This document shows, piece by piece, positions 45,505 through 54,421 of a DNA stretch of 64,000 bases. Position numbers and translations under genes: made by a program. The DNA comes from Pseudomonadota bacterium (GTDB lineage Bacteria > Pseudomonadota > Gammaproteobacteria > Steroidobacterales > Steroidobacteraceae). The stretch's first letter is position 1, and each line of letters starts with the position of its first letter. The notes under the pieces are model-generated. The model saw only the letters and a list, made by a program, of their open reading frames with translations. It had not been told where the DNA came from and did no database searches. The stretch lies in contig CANFSB010000001.1 of the NCBI GenBank assembly GCA_947449495.1, positions 1 to 64,000 on the forward strand, in the 5' to 3' direction.

Positions 45505-46431
45505 TTACAGATCGCGATACGCGATGCGTCCGCGGCGCGCTGAATAACGTGTTGCAGCTTCCAGCACTTCCACTTCAACCTTGTGCGAACGCCCTGCGTA
45601 GATCGTCTCACGCAGCCACTGCGCCTCGGCTGCTGCTTCATCGTGATCGAGCATCTTGTACCAGGTGCGCCGCTCACCATCCCAACGGTAGCCGCGCGCC
45701 TTGAGGTGGTCTTTGGTTTCAAACGGCGCGCCCAGCGCCCACAGCTTGTAGCTGCGACGCGGACCTGCAGCCAGCAGCAGCTGCCAAGGGCTGTGGTCCT
45801 TGCCGGGCAGCGGCACACGCAACACCTCGAGCAGCGCGCGGCAATCTATCTCGCTGCGATGACCTTCATAAAAAAAACCCCGTTCGGTAGCCAAGTATTC
45901 GAGCTTGGTGCCGGGAAAGCCCAAGTCGGACCAAGGCACTTCTTTCATAGAGCACAGCCAATTGAGCCGCGCAAAGATCGGCAACCGACGTTCGAGCAAT
46001 GGCCGATCAAAGGCTGCGTTGTGGGCAATCACCCAATGGACCCCATCCAGCAGTCCCTCAACCGCCTCGTCATCTAGAGCTTCACCGGAAACCATTTCGT
46101 CGGTAATGCCGTGGATGGCTGTGCTCTGCGGCGGAATGGCCATACGCGGATCCTCGAGACCGTCATACACATCGCTGATCCAAGCAACCTCTCCCGTGTC
46201 AGCGCTGTATTCAAACACCAGCACACACAGCTCAATGATGCGATCGGTCGCAGGATCAGTGCCGGTGGTCTCTGTATCGACTATGGCGCCCTTGAGCAGA
46301 GTGCCGGACGGCCGCACACCGAAATCATCGCGAGGTACAAGTCGCCGTAGCACCCGGTAATCGGCAGAAGACTCCAATACCTGTGCGGCCTGTTCGAGTT
46401 CTTCTGGCGATGCACTGACTGTGTTATTCAT
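45505..46431 (-). CDS. DEDDh 3'-5' exonuclease with C-terminal extension
   Basis: This 308-residue protein has a DnaQ-like exonuclease core: ExoI IVDTETTGTDP near residue 53, ExoII AHNAAFDRPLLE, and ExoIII HRSEIDCRALLE with the active-site His and Asp. About 45 residues precede the core. The last 90 residues contain a separate small domain (KARGYRWDGERRTWYKML) like the DUF5710-type element found on some nucleic-acid enzymes. It probably trims DNA or RNA; the substrate is unknown. Confidence 0.88.
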   Translation of the reverse strand: MNNTVSASPEELEQAAQVLESSADYRVLRRLVPRDDFGVRPSGTLLKGAIVDTETTGTDPATDRIIELCVLVFEYSADTGEVAWISDVYDGLEDPRMAIPPQSTAIHGITDEMVSGEALDDEAVEGLLDGVHWVIAHNAAFDRPLLERRLPIFARLNWLCSMKEVPWSDLGFPGTKLEYLATERGFFYEGHRSEIDCRALLEVLRVPLPGKDHSPWQLLLAAGPRRSYKLWALGAPFETKDHLKARGYRWDGERRTWYKMLDHDEAAAEAQWLRETIYAGRSHKVEVEVLEAATRYSARRGRIAYRDL

Positions 46432-46499
46432 GCTGCCATCCTAATCTGGTCTGGAATCAGCCTCCAGCGCGGCAATCAGAGCGCTGCCCGACCTACAGT

Positions 46500-46913
46500 T
46501 CACCTGTGCAATTGGGCAGCACGGGTCGCTCGGGCCAATTGCACCAAGCCAGGCAGCGCAGCGAGCAGCAGACGCGGATCCAGCGGCTTGCTGACAAGCC
46601 ATACCGGCGCATCGGTAATACACGGAAATTCCGCGTTACTCAGATCGCCGGTCAACATGACGATGGGAGGGGTATAGCCGAGAACTCCGCGGATCTGCTC
46701 CGCCACTTCAGCCCCATTCATGTCATCACCCAAATTGAAGTCCAAAATCATCACATCGGGGTGGAGTCCCTCTCTGGCCAACTGCAATGCCCGAGGGCCG
46801 CTACAGGCGCCATGTGCTTCGTAACCGTTCACGCTCAACAAGGAAGCCAGCCCGTCCAGCACCTGCTGCTCATCGTCCACATGCAATATCACTCCTGACG
46901 ACTTGCCACCCAT
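46500..46913 (-). CDS. Stand-alone response-regulator receiver protein
   Basis: This 137-residue protein is a receiver domain with no output domain: paired acidic residues in ILHVDDEQQ, the phosphorylated Asp in VMILDFNLGDD, Thr in VMLTGD and Lys in VSKPLD. Unlike the receiver at 35662, all catalytic residues are present. No histidine kinase is nearby. It may act in a phosphorelay or by protein contact. It is in the same direction as, and 68 bases upstream of, the exonuclease gene. Confidence 0.85.
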   Translation of the reverse strand: MGGKSSGVILHVDDEQQVLDGLASLLSVNGYEAHGACSGPRALQLAREGLHPDVMILDFNLGDDMNGAEVAEQIRGVLGYTPPIVMLTGDLSNAEFPCITDAPVWLVSKPLDPRLLLAALPGLVQLARATRAAQLHR

Positions 46914-47062
46914 ATCAGCACGGCCCCACCAACTTAATTAAAATCAAGGCTACGCCGCGGCTGCAAACTGACCATATGTAATTACCCCAACGCTTAAGTG
47001 TGTTTCCACACACCGCCGTTTTTTCCGGGCACTGCCCAAGCCGGTGAACATTGATCAGCTGC

Positions 47063-47341
47063 TTAAGGTGCCAAGACAGTGAACGCGCCCGGATCTGTCA
47101 GCTTTTCTAACTCTGCGAGCCAAGCCAGTGCCTCGGGGCGAGAAGCACCACACATCTGCGCAGACGGCCTGAAGCTCAAACAGACCGTCGGTCGCTCCGG
47201 ATGGCCAAAAATCGCGCAGCGATTAGTGGCTGTAAGCTGAACGCATCTGACGCCTGCAGGCTTACCTTCCGGCATGCCAGGAATGGCACTGGAGACCGAT
47301 GGCGCGATGCAACACGCCCCGCAGTCAGTGCGGCAATCCAT
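47063..47341 (-). CDS. YkgJ-type cysteine-cluster protein
   Basis: This 92-residue protein has the cysteine pattern of the YkgJ family: DCRTDCGACC at the N-terminus, RCVQL, RCAIFGHPERPTVCLSF and a final MCGASR. The cysteines probably bind zinc or an Fe-S cluster. The family has no firmly known function. It is divergent from the gallate dioxygenase gene with 70 bases between. Confidence 0.88.
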   Translation of the reverse strand: MDCRTDCGACCIAPSVSSAIPGMPEGKPAGVRCVQLTATNRCAIFGHPERPTVCLSFRPSAQMCGASRPEALAWLAELEKLTDPGAFTVLAP

Positions 47342-47384
47342 AAGTAAACCTCGCGGTCGAAACTAAGCGCCAAGCAGTCCATAA

Positions 47385-47405
47385 TGTTCCTTTTCCTCAG
47401 GAACA
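47385..47405 (+). promoter_or_regulatory. Inverted repeat covering the gallate dioxygenase ribosome site
   Basis: TGTTCC and GGAACA form a perfect 6-bp stem around TTTTCCTCA. The right arm contains the AGGAA Shine-Dalgarno sequence, seven bases before the ATG at 47412. It could hide the ribosome site in the message or serve as a protein-binding site. Confidence 0.4.
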
Positions 47406-47411
47406 CTCCGC

Positions 47412-48701
47412 ATGGCACGCATCATCGGCGCAATCGCGACCTCTCACACCCCCACCATCGGCTTTGCCTATGACGGCAAAAAGCAGAACGACCCCGTGTG
47501 GAAGCCCATCTTTGATGCCTACGAGCCCATCAAGGCTTGGCTGGCAGAAAAGAAGCCCGATGTGCTGTTCATGATCTACAACGATCACGTCACTTCATTC
47601 TTCTTTGACCATTACTCGGCCTTTGCCCTGGGCGTGGGCGAGGAATACTCGGTCGCCGACGAAGGCGGCGGTTCCCGTCAGCTGCCTCCCATCAAGGCGC
47701 ATGGCAAGCTGGCACGCCACATCGGCGAGTCGCTGGTCGCCGACGAGTTCGACATGTCGTTCTTCCAGTCCAAGCCGCTGGACCACGGCTGCTTCTCACC
47801 GATGTGCATCCTCATGGAGCACGAACCCGACTGGACCACGCCGATCATCCCGTTCCAGATGGGTGTGTTGCAGTTCCCTGTGCCCAGCGCGGCGCGTTGC
47901 TACAAGCTGGGCCAATCCCTGCGCGATGCGATCGAAAGCTATCCAGAAGACCTCAAGGTTTGCATCGTGGCCACCGGCGGCCTGTCGCACCAGGTGCACG
48001 GCGAGCGCTGCGGATTCAACAATCCGGCCTGGGACCAGAAGTTCATGGAACTACTCGAGCATGATCCCATCGCTCTGACGCGCATGACGCATGCCGATCA
48101 CGCCACGCTAGGCGGCGCCGAAAGTGCCGAAATCGTCATGTGGTTGATGATGCGCGGCGCGCTGTCTGCCACGGCCAAGGTCGTGCACAAGAGCTATTAC
48201 CTGCCGTCCATGACGGCCATCGCCACCATGATCTTTGAACACAACGCAGAGCCCATGAGCGACAAGGTGGCCGATGCGCATCGTGCTCATATCGGTCATC
48301 AGATCGATGGCATTGAGAAGCTGCCGGGCACCTACCCGTTCACGCTGGAGCGCAGCGTCGGTCACTACAAGCTCAACAAGTTCCTGCGTGACTTGGTCAT
48401 CCCAGAACATCGCGCACTGTTCAAGAGTGACCCGGAGCGCGCCTTTACCGAGGGCGAGCTAACCGAGCACGAAAAAGACATGATCCGGCGCTTGGATTGG
48501 CTCGCACTGATGCAGTACGGCGCCATCTTCTTTGTGCTTGAGAAGCTCGCCGCGGTCAGCGGTGTGTCCAACCCGCAGATCTACGCGGCGATGCGCGGCA
48601 TGACGCTGGATGAGTTCCAGAAGACCCGCAATGCAGCGGTCACCTATGGCACCGGCGGCAAAGAAACCCACGACAAGGTCGAGGCCAGCGGCAAGAAGTA
48701 A
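47412..48701 (+). CDS. Gallate dioxygenase (LigB-LigA fused extradiol dioxygenase)
   Basis: This 429-residue non-haem iron enzyme would open the ring of gallate to 4-oxalomesaconate. The N-terminal 280 residues are a LigB-type catalytic domain with iron-site histidines His12 (AIATSHTP) and His59 (IYNDHVTS) and the motif VATGGLSHQVHG. The C-terminal 130 residues resemble the LigA small subunit (NKFLRDLVIPEHRALF). This fused layout matches DesB and GalA rather than two-subunit protocatechuate 4,5-dioxygenase. Other gallate-pathway genes are not in the window. It is next to secreted-protein genes and a TonB receptor. Confidence 0.88.
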   Translation: MARIIGAIATSHTPTIGFAYDGKKQNDPVWKPIFDAYEPIKAWLAEKKPDVLFMIYNDHVTSFFFDHYSAFALGVGEEYSVADEGGGSRQLPPIKAHGKLARHIGESLVADEFDMSFFQSKPLDHGCFSPMCILMEHEPDWTTPIIPFQMGVLQFPVPSAARCYKLGQSLRDAIESYPEDLKVCIVATGGLSHQVHGERCGFNNPAWDQKFMELLEHDPIALTRMTHADHATLGGAESAEIVMWLMMRGALSATAKVVHKSYYLPSMTAIATMIFEHNAEPMSDKVADAHRAHIGHQIDGIEKLPGTYPFTLERSVGHYKLNKFLRDLVIPEHRALFKSDPERAFTEGELTEHEKDMIRRLDWLALMQYGAIFFVLEKLAAVSGVSNPQIYAAMRGMTLDEFQKTRNAAVTYGTGGKETHDKVEASGKK

Positions 48702-48728
48702 GCCGCCGGCCCTTGGGGATGCGCTGGC

Positions 48729-49145
48729 TTAGTAAGCCGGCGCGTCCTTGGCACCCTGTGCCGGCAGCACACCGGCACCATTGCCCAGCTTGCGACCATC
48801 CGGGAATGCCGCGCTGACAAATGAGCCACCTGGGTCACCGTTGCGCAGCGGACGGATGGTGATGGTCACTTTTTCACCCGGCTTGAACGAATTGCGCTTC
48901 CAACCCTGACGACCGACCAGATTGGGGCTACCGCCCTCGATCGACCACTCCTGCTCAACACCCTTGGCATTGGGCACCATCACCTGAATCCAGATGTGCG
49001 GATTGCTCCACTGGAATTCTTTGACGGTAGCTTCGAGCACCACACTCTTGGACGGGTCAAACATATTGGCCGAATGATGCGCTGCTGCAGGCAGGGCAAC
49101 GATGGCTGCAGCCAGCAGGGACATCTTTAATGCAATGGATTTCAT
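48729..49145 (-). CDS. DUF6152 family secreted protein (copy A)
   Basis: This 138-residue protein has a signal peptide (KMSLLAAAIVALPAAA) and mature start HHSANMFDPSKSVVLEATVK, followed by EFQWSNPHIWIQV, typical of DUF6152. It is a small strand-rich periplasmic domain with no known reaction. The ATG at 49145 is chosen for the signal peptide; the frame is open to 49223. It follows its partner gene (49165-49899) by 19 bases. A paralog lies at 53990-54406. Confidence 0.85.
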   Translation of the reverse strand: MKSIALKMSLLAAAIVALPAAAHHSANMFDPSKSVVLEATVKEFQWSNPHIWIQVMVPNAKGVEQEWSIEGGSPNLVGRQGWKRNSFKPGEKVTITIRPLRNGDPGGSFVSAAFPDGRKLGNGAGVLPAQGAKDAPAY

Positions 49146-49164
49146 GGCGGGTTCCTCGTCAGTT

Positions 49165-49899
49165 TCAAGGTTTGCCGGTCTGGCCGGGCAGGATGATCTC
49201 GCGGTTATTTTCCTCGCAGACATATTCCATGATCTGCAAGTCGGGTCCGCCGCGCTTGAAGCGCCGCGTGACTACCCACGGCTTGGTAAACGCCACCGGA
49301 TCGGTCACCGTCATGACCTCCTCCAGCGTATTGGCGTCAATCTGCCGTATACGCTCTGAGACTTTGATCTGATCGCTGTGCTCTAGCGGCGTTGCATCAA
49401 AGCTCGTGTCTCCGCGCAGGCCATTGGTCTCGACCACAAGCGTCTGTCCTTCCCAATGTCCCACCGAATAACCGTTGAAGGTGATCTCGACTTCATCATC
49501 AGGCGGCGCCTTGCGACCATCGGTAAAGATGCGCCGCACTTGGCTGGACCACTCGGCAATGATGGTGACCTGCTTGGCCGTCTGCAGAATCTCCAGCGGA
49601 TAACTGGCCACCATAAAACGTGGCATGCCCTGTGGCAGGCAACGCGAAGTGGGATCAGCAACGACTTCACCGCGGGCACGAGCCGCCATGGCCTGTTGAT
49701 AGCGCGCTGCATAAGCAGGCGTGAACGGCGGCAACTCGTTAGTGGGATTGAAGCGGATGCCTTGAGCACGCTCCCACACCCCAGTCCAATTGGGTGTGAC
49801 GGCGCCATTGGGCAATTTTGTGCCCGGAACTTGGGCCAGCCCGGGGCCTGCAAACAGCGCCAAGCCCAGCAGCACAATTGATCGCTCCAGCTTCTGCAT
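49165..49899 (-). CDS. Secreted GHWEG-motif protein, unknown (copy A)
   Basis: This 244-residue protein has a signal peptide (RSIVLLGLALFAGPGLAQ). The mature protein contains PNWTGVWERAQG, SYPLEILQTAKQVTII, NGYSVGHWEGQTLVVETNGL and a final CEENNREIILPG. The same motifs in the same order occur in the protein at 53219-53956, so the two are paralogs. No enzyme motif is recognised; the family is found next to DUF6152 genes. It is divergent from the TonB receptor gene and probably shares its control region at 49900-50085. Confidence 0.75.
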   Translation of the reverse strand: MQKLERSIVLLGLALFAGPGLAQVPGTKLPNGAVTPNWTGVWERAQGIRFNPTNELPPFTPAYAARYQQAMAARARGEVVADPTSRCLPQGMPRFMVASYPLEILQTAKQVTIIAEWSSQVRRIFTDGRKAPPDDEVEITFNGYSVGHWEGQTLVVETNGLRGDTSFDATPLEHSDQIKVSERIRQIDANTLEEVMTVTDPVAFTKPWVVTRRFKRGGPDLQIMEYVCEENNREIILPGQTGKP

Positions 49900-50047
49900 C
49901 GTCTTGTCCTCGCAAAGTGTGGTGCATCCTCACCCGAAGTGGCTGCAACGGCAAGCCGCCTGCTTTACAGAAGCCGCTTGGCAGGACTAGTCTGCGACAG
50001 CGCCGCGCTGAGTTTTTCAGTGGTCCGGAGCATTTTCAACACATACT

Positions 50048-50065
50048 GGCTCCCATCGAGGAGCC
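50048..50065 (+). promoter_or_regulatory. Small hairpin in TonB receptor leader
   Basis: GGCTCC/GGAGCC forms a 6-bp stem with a six-base loop, ending 20 bases before the receptor start. The right arm includes a GGAG that is too far from the ATG to be the main ribosome site (GGGGGA at about 50073 is closer). Significance is uncertain. Confidence 0.25.
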
Positions 50066-50085
50066 TTGAATCGGGGGATCGATCG

Positions 50086-53000
50086 ATGAAAATTCAACGG
50101 AATACCCATGCCCGTCGCAAGACGATTTCAGTTCATGCCAGCGTACTGGCCATTCTGGCCGGCTGCAGCATGGCGGGCACCGCCCTGGCGCAAGACAGTG
50201 AACTGACCGAAGTGATGGTGACCGGCTCGCGCATCGCCGCCACCGGCTTCAGCACGCCGACCCCCGTGACACAGCTCAACGCCGAAACACTGGAAAGACT
50301 CAACGTCACCAACCTCGGTGCCGCGATCAGCCAGCTGCCAGCCTTTAAGGCCACCAACACCCCCACCAACAACGGCTGGGGCAGCTTCAATGTCGGCGCG
50401 CAGATCGTGAACCTGCGCGGCCTGGGCGTGAACCGCAACCTGGTGCTGGTCGATGGCCGCCGCTTTGCGCCGGTCACGCGTGAAGGCACTGTCGACCTCA
50501 ACCTGATCCCCAGCGGCTTGGTTGAGCGCACCGACGTAGTCACCGGCGGCGCCTCGGCCGCCTATGGCTCCGACGCCGTCGCCGGCGCGGTCAACATCGT
50601 GCTCAACAAGAAGCTGCAGGGCCTCAAGGGCCAGGCTGACATCGGCCAGTCGCAATGGAACGACGGCACCAATTACCACGTGGCCTTGGCCGGTGGTGAC
50701 GACTTTGCGGCCGGTCGCGGCCACTTCATCGTCGGCGGCGAATACGACCGTCAGGACGGCATCGGCGATTGCTTTACACGCTCCTGGTGCGTGGGCGGTC
50801 AGGTCGTCACAAACGGCGCGGCCGGCGCCGCTGGCATTGCGGGTCAGCCTTATCTGTTGCGCAGCGATGAGGGCGGCGGCTTCCAAGCCAACCAATACGG
50901 CGTTATCAACTTCGTCAACAACGGCACAGCCGCAACGGCCGCGATCCGCGGCATGTTCGGCAATACCGGCACGACCGGTGGCGTTACCTTCAACGCCGCG
51001 GGCCAGCCGATCGCCTATACCTTGGGCAAGCCCGCTCAGGGCACCAACGCCATCGGCGGCGATGTGGTCTCGGGCATGACCACCACGCAGCTGATGGTGC
51101 CGGTCGAGCGCTACACCAGCTACGGCCATGCCGATTACAACTTCAGCGACACGCTGCACGGCTTCATCGAGGGCTCTTACGGCCATGTGGCCGGCTCGAC
51201 GCTGCAGTCGCGCTACTTCGGTACTGCTCTGCCCATCTTTACTGACAACCCGTTCATCCCCGACGCGATCCGCGCGCTGATCCCCGGCGCACCTGCCGCC
51301 ACGACAGCACCCGGTGTTGTGCGTCCCGGCACGACCGCAACCACCGGCACCTATGGCACCGGTGCCTTCAACCTGGCAGTGCTGGGTCAGCGCCGCGGCG
51401 AATCCGCTTCTTCTGCAGAGACCAAGCGCATCACCTTTGGTCTGGACGGCAAGCTGGCCGGCAGCTGGAAGTGGGACACCTACTACCAGTACGCAGAGAC
51501 CGGTCGGCATCAAGAGGTGGCCAACAATCTGGCCACCGGTGCCACTCGCGTCATCAACAAGCCCGGCAGCGGCGGCGCCAACAATGCCGGCTCGCTGGCC
51601 TATTGGTACTGGGCAACAGACGCCGTATACAACCCGGCCGATGCAGCCCTGCCGGCTGCACAGCGTCGCATCGTCTGCCGCGCCAGCATCAGCACCAATG
51701 CAGCGCTGGCCGCTGCAGCTGCAGGCTGCGTGCCCTTCAATCCCTTTGGTGGTCAGGCCTCCAAGGCAGCGCTCGATTACGTGTACCGGACGCTGACCGA
51801 AGAGATCAAGATCAGCCAGCATGTGGCCGCAGCCAACGTGCAGGGCGATGTGCTGGACCTTTGGGCCGGCCCGCTGGCCGTTGCTGCTGGTGCGGAGTAC
51901 CGCCGCGATTCCACGGCGCTGGTGCACGACACGCTGTCTAATTCGTTCGTGTATTTCCAGAACTTCGGCGCCGACTACAACGCCAAGCAGGACGTGGTCG
52001 AGGCCTATGCCGAAGCCAACCTGCCGCTGCTCAAGAATCAGCCGCTGGCACAGGATGCCTCGATCAACGCTGCCATCCGTCAGACGCAGTACAAGTTCGA
52101 CGGCTTCGGTGGCTTCAATCAGGCAGCAGCTTCGAACAAGTTCGATGCCACCGCCTGGAAGGTGGGTCTGTTGTGGGATCTGACCGACTGGGCCCGCGTA
52201 CGCGTGACCCGCTCGCAGGATATCCGTGCCCCCAACTTCAACGAGTTGTTCCAGGCCAGCGCCAGCAACTTCACGTCCTATGCCAATCCTTGGGCCAGCA
52301 ATGCTTCGCAGTTCCCGGCAGGCTTGGCAGGCGGCAACCCTTCGTTGAATCCGGAAACGGCACACACCACCACCATCGGTCTGGTGCTGCAGCCCACTTG
52401 GGACAAGGTTGGCCGCGTGCGCTTCTCGGCCGACTACTACGACATCAAGGTGGACGGCTACATCGGCGCGCCCGGTGGCCAGAACATCATCGACCGTTGC
52501 TACAAGTTCAACGAAACGAACTTCTGCGATCTGATCGGTTTTGCTACGGATGCCGCCGGCAACACCAAGGGCACACTCACCGAGATCCGCAACGCCAACG
52601 TCAACCTGCAGTGGTTGCGCACGCGCGGCATGGACTTTGAGGGTGATTACCGACTGCCACTCAACACTGTGTCTGACAGCCTCGCCGGCGACTTGAGCCT
52701 GCGACTGCTGGCCACCAAGACACTTGAAAGTTCGACCAACCTGTTCGGCGTGGTTACTAATCAGGTGGGTGCAACCGGTTCGGCCGGTGGTATCAGCCAG
52801 TGGCTGTTCAATGCCTTTGCCACTTACAGCACCGGTCCGATGTCGGCCACGCTGTCGATGCGCTACATCCCTGAAGGTCTGCTCAGCGTCACCAACATCG
52901 GGCCCGACAGCCCGCTGTACTCGACCATCGACGTGACCAAGCAGCAGACCATCGACGGTGTCGTGTATTCGCCGATCAACGACAACATCGTCAAGAGCGC

Positions 53001-53193
53001 CACCTACTTCAACTTCAACGGCAGCTACAACCTGCGTCAGGAAGGCTCCACGAAGTTGCAGGTGTTCCTGTCGGTCAACAACCTGTTCGGCAAGACCCCG
53101 CCGGCAGCGCCCAGCACCACCTACCCCACCAATCCGGTCTACTTCGACCAGATTGGCCGCTACGGTCGCATCGGCGTTCGCTTCAGCTACTAA
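50086..53193 (+). CDS. TonB-dependent outer-membrane receptor
   Basis: This is a 1035-residue outer-membrane transporter. It has an N-terminal signal (VHASVLAILAGCSMAGTALA), a TonB-box-like ELTEVMVTGSRI and a plug domain (INLRGLGVNRNLVLVDGRRF in its core NLRGLGVNRNLVLVDGRR, then GGASAAYGSDAVAGAVNIVL). A long strand-rich barrel ends GRYGRIGVRFSY with a terminal aromatic residue. It has no N-terminal STN signalling domain. ATG 50086 follows GGGGGA. The ligand is unknown; large receptors of this type import plant- or lignin-derived compounds, siderophores or oligomers. It leads an operon with two secreted proteins. Confidence 0.92.
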   Translation: MKIQRNTHARRKTISVHASVLAILAGCSMAGTALAQDSELTEVMVTGSRIAATGFSTPTPVTQLNAETLERLNVTNLGAAISQLPAFKATNTPTNNGWGSFNVGAQIVNLRGLGVNRNLVLVDGRRFAPVTREGTVDLNLIPSGLVERTDVVTGGASAAYGSDAVAGAVNIVLNKKLQGLKGQADIGQSQWNDGTNYHVALAGGDDFAAGRGHFIVGGEYDRQDGIGDCFTRSWCVGGQVVTNGAAGAAGIAGQPYLLRSDEGGGFQANQYGVINFVNNGTAATAAIRGMFGNTGTTGGVTFNAAGQPIAYTLGKPAQGTNAIGGDVVSGMTTTQLMVPVERYTSYGHADYNFSDTLHGFIEGSYGHVAGSTLQSRYFGTALPIFTDNPFIPDAIRALIPGAPAATTAPGVVRPGTTATTGTYGTGAFNLAVLGQRRGESASSAETKRITFGLDGKLAGSWKWDTYYQYAETGRHQEVANNLATGATRVINKPGSGGANNAGSLAYWYWATDAVYNPADAALPAAQRRIVCRASISTNAALAAAAAGCVPFNPFGGQASKAALDYVYRTLTEEIKISQHVAAANVQGDVLDLWAGPLAVAAGAEYRRDSTALVHDTLSNSFVYFQNFGADYNAKQDVVEAYAEANLPLLKNQPLAQDASINAAIRQTQYKFDGFGGFNQAAASNKFDATAWKVGLLWDLTDWARVRVTRSQDIRAPNFNELFQASASNFTSYANPWASNASQFPAGLAGGNPSLNPETAHTTTIGLVLQPTWDKVGRVRFSADYYDIKVDGYIGAPGGQNIIDRCYKFNETNFCDLIGFATDAAGNTKGTLTEIRNANVNLQWLRTRGMDFEGDYRLPLNTVSDSLAGDLSLRLLATKTLESSTNLFGVVTNQVGATGSAGGISQWLFNAFATYSTGPMSATLSMRYIPEGLLSVTNIGPDSPLYSTIDVTKQQTIDGVVYSPINDNIVKSATYFNFNGSYNLRQEGSTKLQVFLSVNNLFGKTPPAAPSTTYPTNPVYFDQIGRYGRIGVRFSY

Positions 53194-53218
53194 CGCCACT
53201 GCCAGAGGACTTACGAGC

Positions 53219-53956
53219 ATGATGAGAAAACTATCACTCGCAGTCGCTGCCACGCTCCTGACGGGCGTGGCATTGGCCGCAGCACCCAAACACCCGGACT
53301 TCACGGGTGTGTGGACCAATGCTGGCGCGCCGGCCATGGGCGGCACGACTAACACCGCAGCCAATGTGGTGCTGCCAATGTTGCCGGGCCCCAAGGCGCG
53401 CGTGGATGCCTATAACAAGCTGGTACAGCCGCTGGGCGAGACGCCCGGAGGCTGGTGCCTGGGCACGGGTCTGCCGGGCTCCATGCTCGGCTCCGGTGGT
53501 TACCCGATGGAGATTCTGCAGCGCGAAGAGCAGATCAACATCGTGTACGAAGCCCACAACGAAGCTCGTCGCGTTTACTTCGGCGCGCGCAACGCGCCGC
53601 AGGAAGATCGCGTACCGGGTCGCAACGGCTATTCCACGGGGCATTGGGAAGGCGACACGTTGGTCGTCGAGACCGACAACCTGGTCGACCAGATCGACCA
53701 GCGTTTCGCCCATTCGGATGAAGCCAAGGTTGTCGAGCGCTACCACCTAGAGCCCAAGCTCGACGACAAGGGTCGTCGCGTACTGGTGGCAGACATGACA
53801 CTGACCGACCCTAAGTTCTATTCCGCGCCGGTGACGGCACAGAAGCGTTGGGCGCAGGTTCCCAATGGGCGACTGCTGCCCTATGAGTGCGCCGAAGAAG
53901 GCTGGAATGCGCGTCTTGCAGAGATCGCCAAGAAAGCCGGTGTTGCTGTTCCCTGA
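53219..53956 (+). CDS. Secreted GHWEG-motif protein, unknown (copy B)
   Basis: This 245-residue protein has a signal peptide (RKLSLAVAATLLTGVALA). The mature part has PDFTGVWTNAG, GGYPMEILQREEQINIVY, NGYSTGHWEGDTLVVETDNL and a final LLPYECAEEGWN, paralleling copy A at 49165-49899. It is 25 bases after the TonB receptor stop and 33 bases before the DUF6152 gene, so the three form an operon. Function unknown; a periplasmic partner of the receptor is plausible. Confidence 0.75.
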   Translation: MMRKLSLAVAATLLTGVALAAAPKHPDFTGVWTNAGAPAMGGTTNTAANVVLPMLPGPKARVDAYNKLVQPLGETPGGWCLGTGLPGSMLGSGGYPMEILQREEQINIVYEAHNEARRVYFGARNAPQEDRVPGRNGYSTGHWEGDTLVVETDNLVDQIDQRFAHSDEAKVVERYHLEPKLDDKGRRVLVADMTLTDPKFYSAPVTAQKRWAQVPNGRLLPYECAEEGWNARLAEIAKKAGVAVP

Positions 53957-53989
53957 CGGCCCACAGGGCCATTTTCCGGAGAAATTCAC

Positions 53990-54406
53990 ATGAACAAGTT
54001 CTTCATCCTTGCCAGTGGTGTTGCCTTTGCGGCGCTAGCCACCTCAGCCAGTGCGCATCACTCGGCCGTGCAGTTCGACTTCACCAAACAAGTGCCCATC
54101 AAAGGCACCGTGACGCACTTTCGCGCCATCAACCCGCACATGCAGCTGATACTGCGCGTGAAGGATGCCAAGGGCGAACACCTGGTGGAGTTCGAAGGCC
54201 ACAGCACCAACAACATGTACCGCAATGGTTACCGCAAGGGCATGGTCAACGAGGGCGATGTCATCACTGTCAACGTTGCACCGCTCAAGAACGGTGGCGA
54301 AGGCGGCTATGTGGTGTCGGCCGACTTGGCCGGTGGCACGCACTTCGGCATGGTGTCGCGCTCGCTCGACGCCGCCAAGATCCAGCAGCAGGCCGAAGGC
54401 AAGTAA
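53990..54406 (+). CDS. DUF6152 family secreted protein (copy B)
   Basis: This 138-residue protein has a signal peptide (KFFILASGVAFAALATSASA) and mature start HHSAVQFDFTKQVPIKGTVT, then HFRAINPHMQLIL, matching DUF6152 and the same-length paralog at 48729-49145. Both mature proteins begin with His-His-Ser, which might bind metal through the free N-terminus. It is the third gene of the receptor operon. Confidence 0.85.
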   Translation: MNKFFILASGVAFAALATSASAHHSAVQFDFTKQVPIKGTVTHFRAINPHMQLILRVKDAKGEHLVEFEGHSTNNMYRNGYRKGMVNEGDVITVNVAPLKNGGEGGYVVSADLAGGTHFGMVSRSLDAAKIQQQAEGK

Positions 54407-54421
54407 GCCTTTGCGCAGGCC

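Noticed and set aside
46998-47024. Possible terminator (short GTGTG/CACAC stem and later T6 run)
   Set aside because: The stem is only 5 bp, the T run is 12 bases away, and no plus-strand gene ends there.
50128-53394. A 1088-codon open frame antisense to the TonB receptor gene
   Set aside because: It mirrors the receptor in a codon-biased GC-rich region, has no recognisable domain, no signal or ribosome site, and overlaps the next gene. The receptor is well supported on the plus strand.
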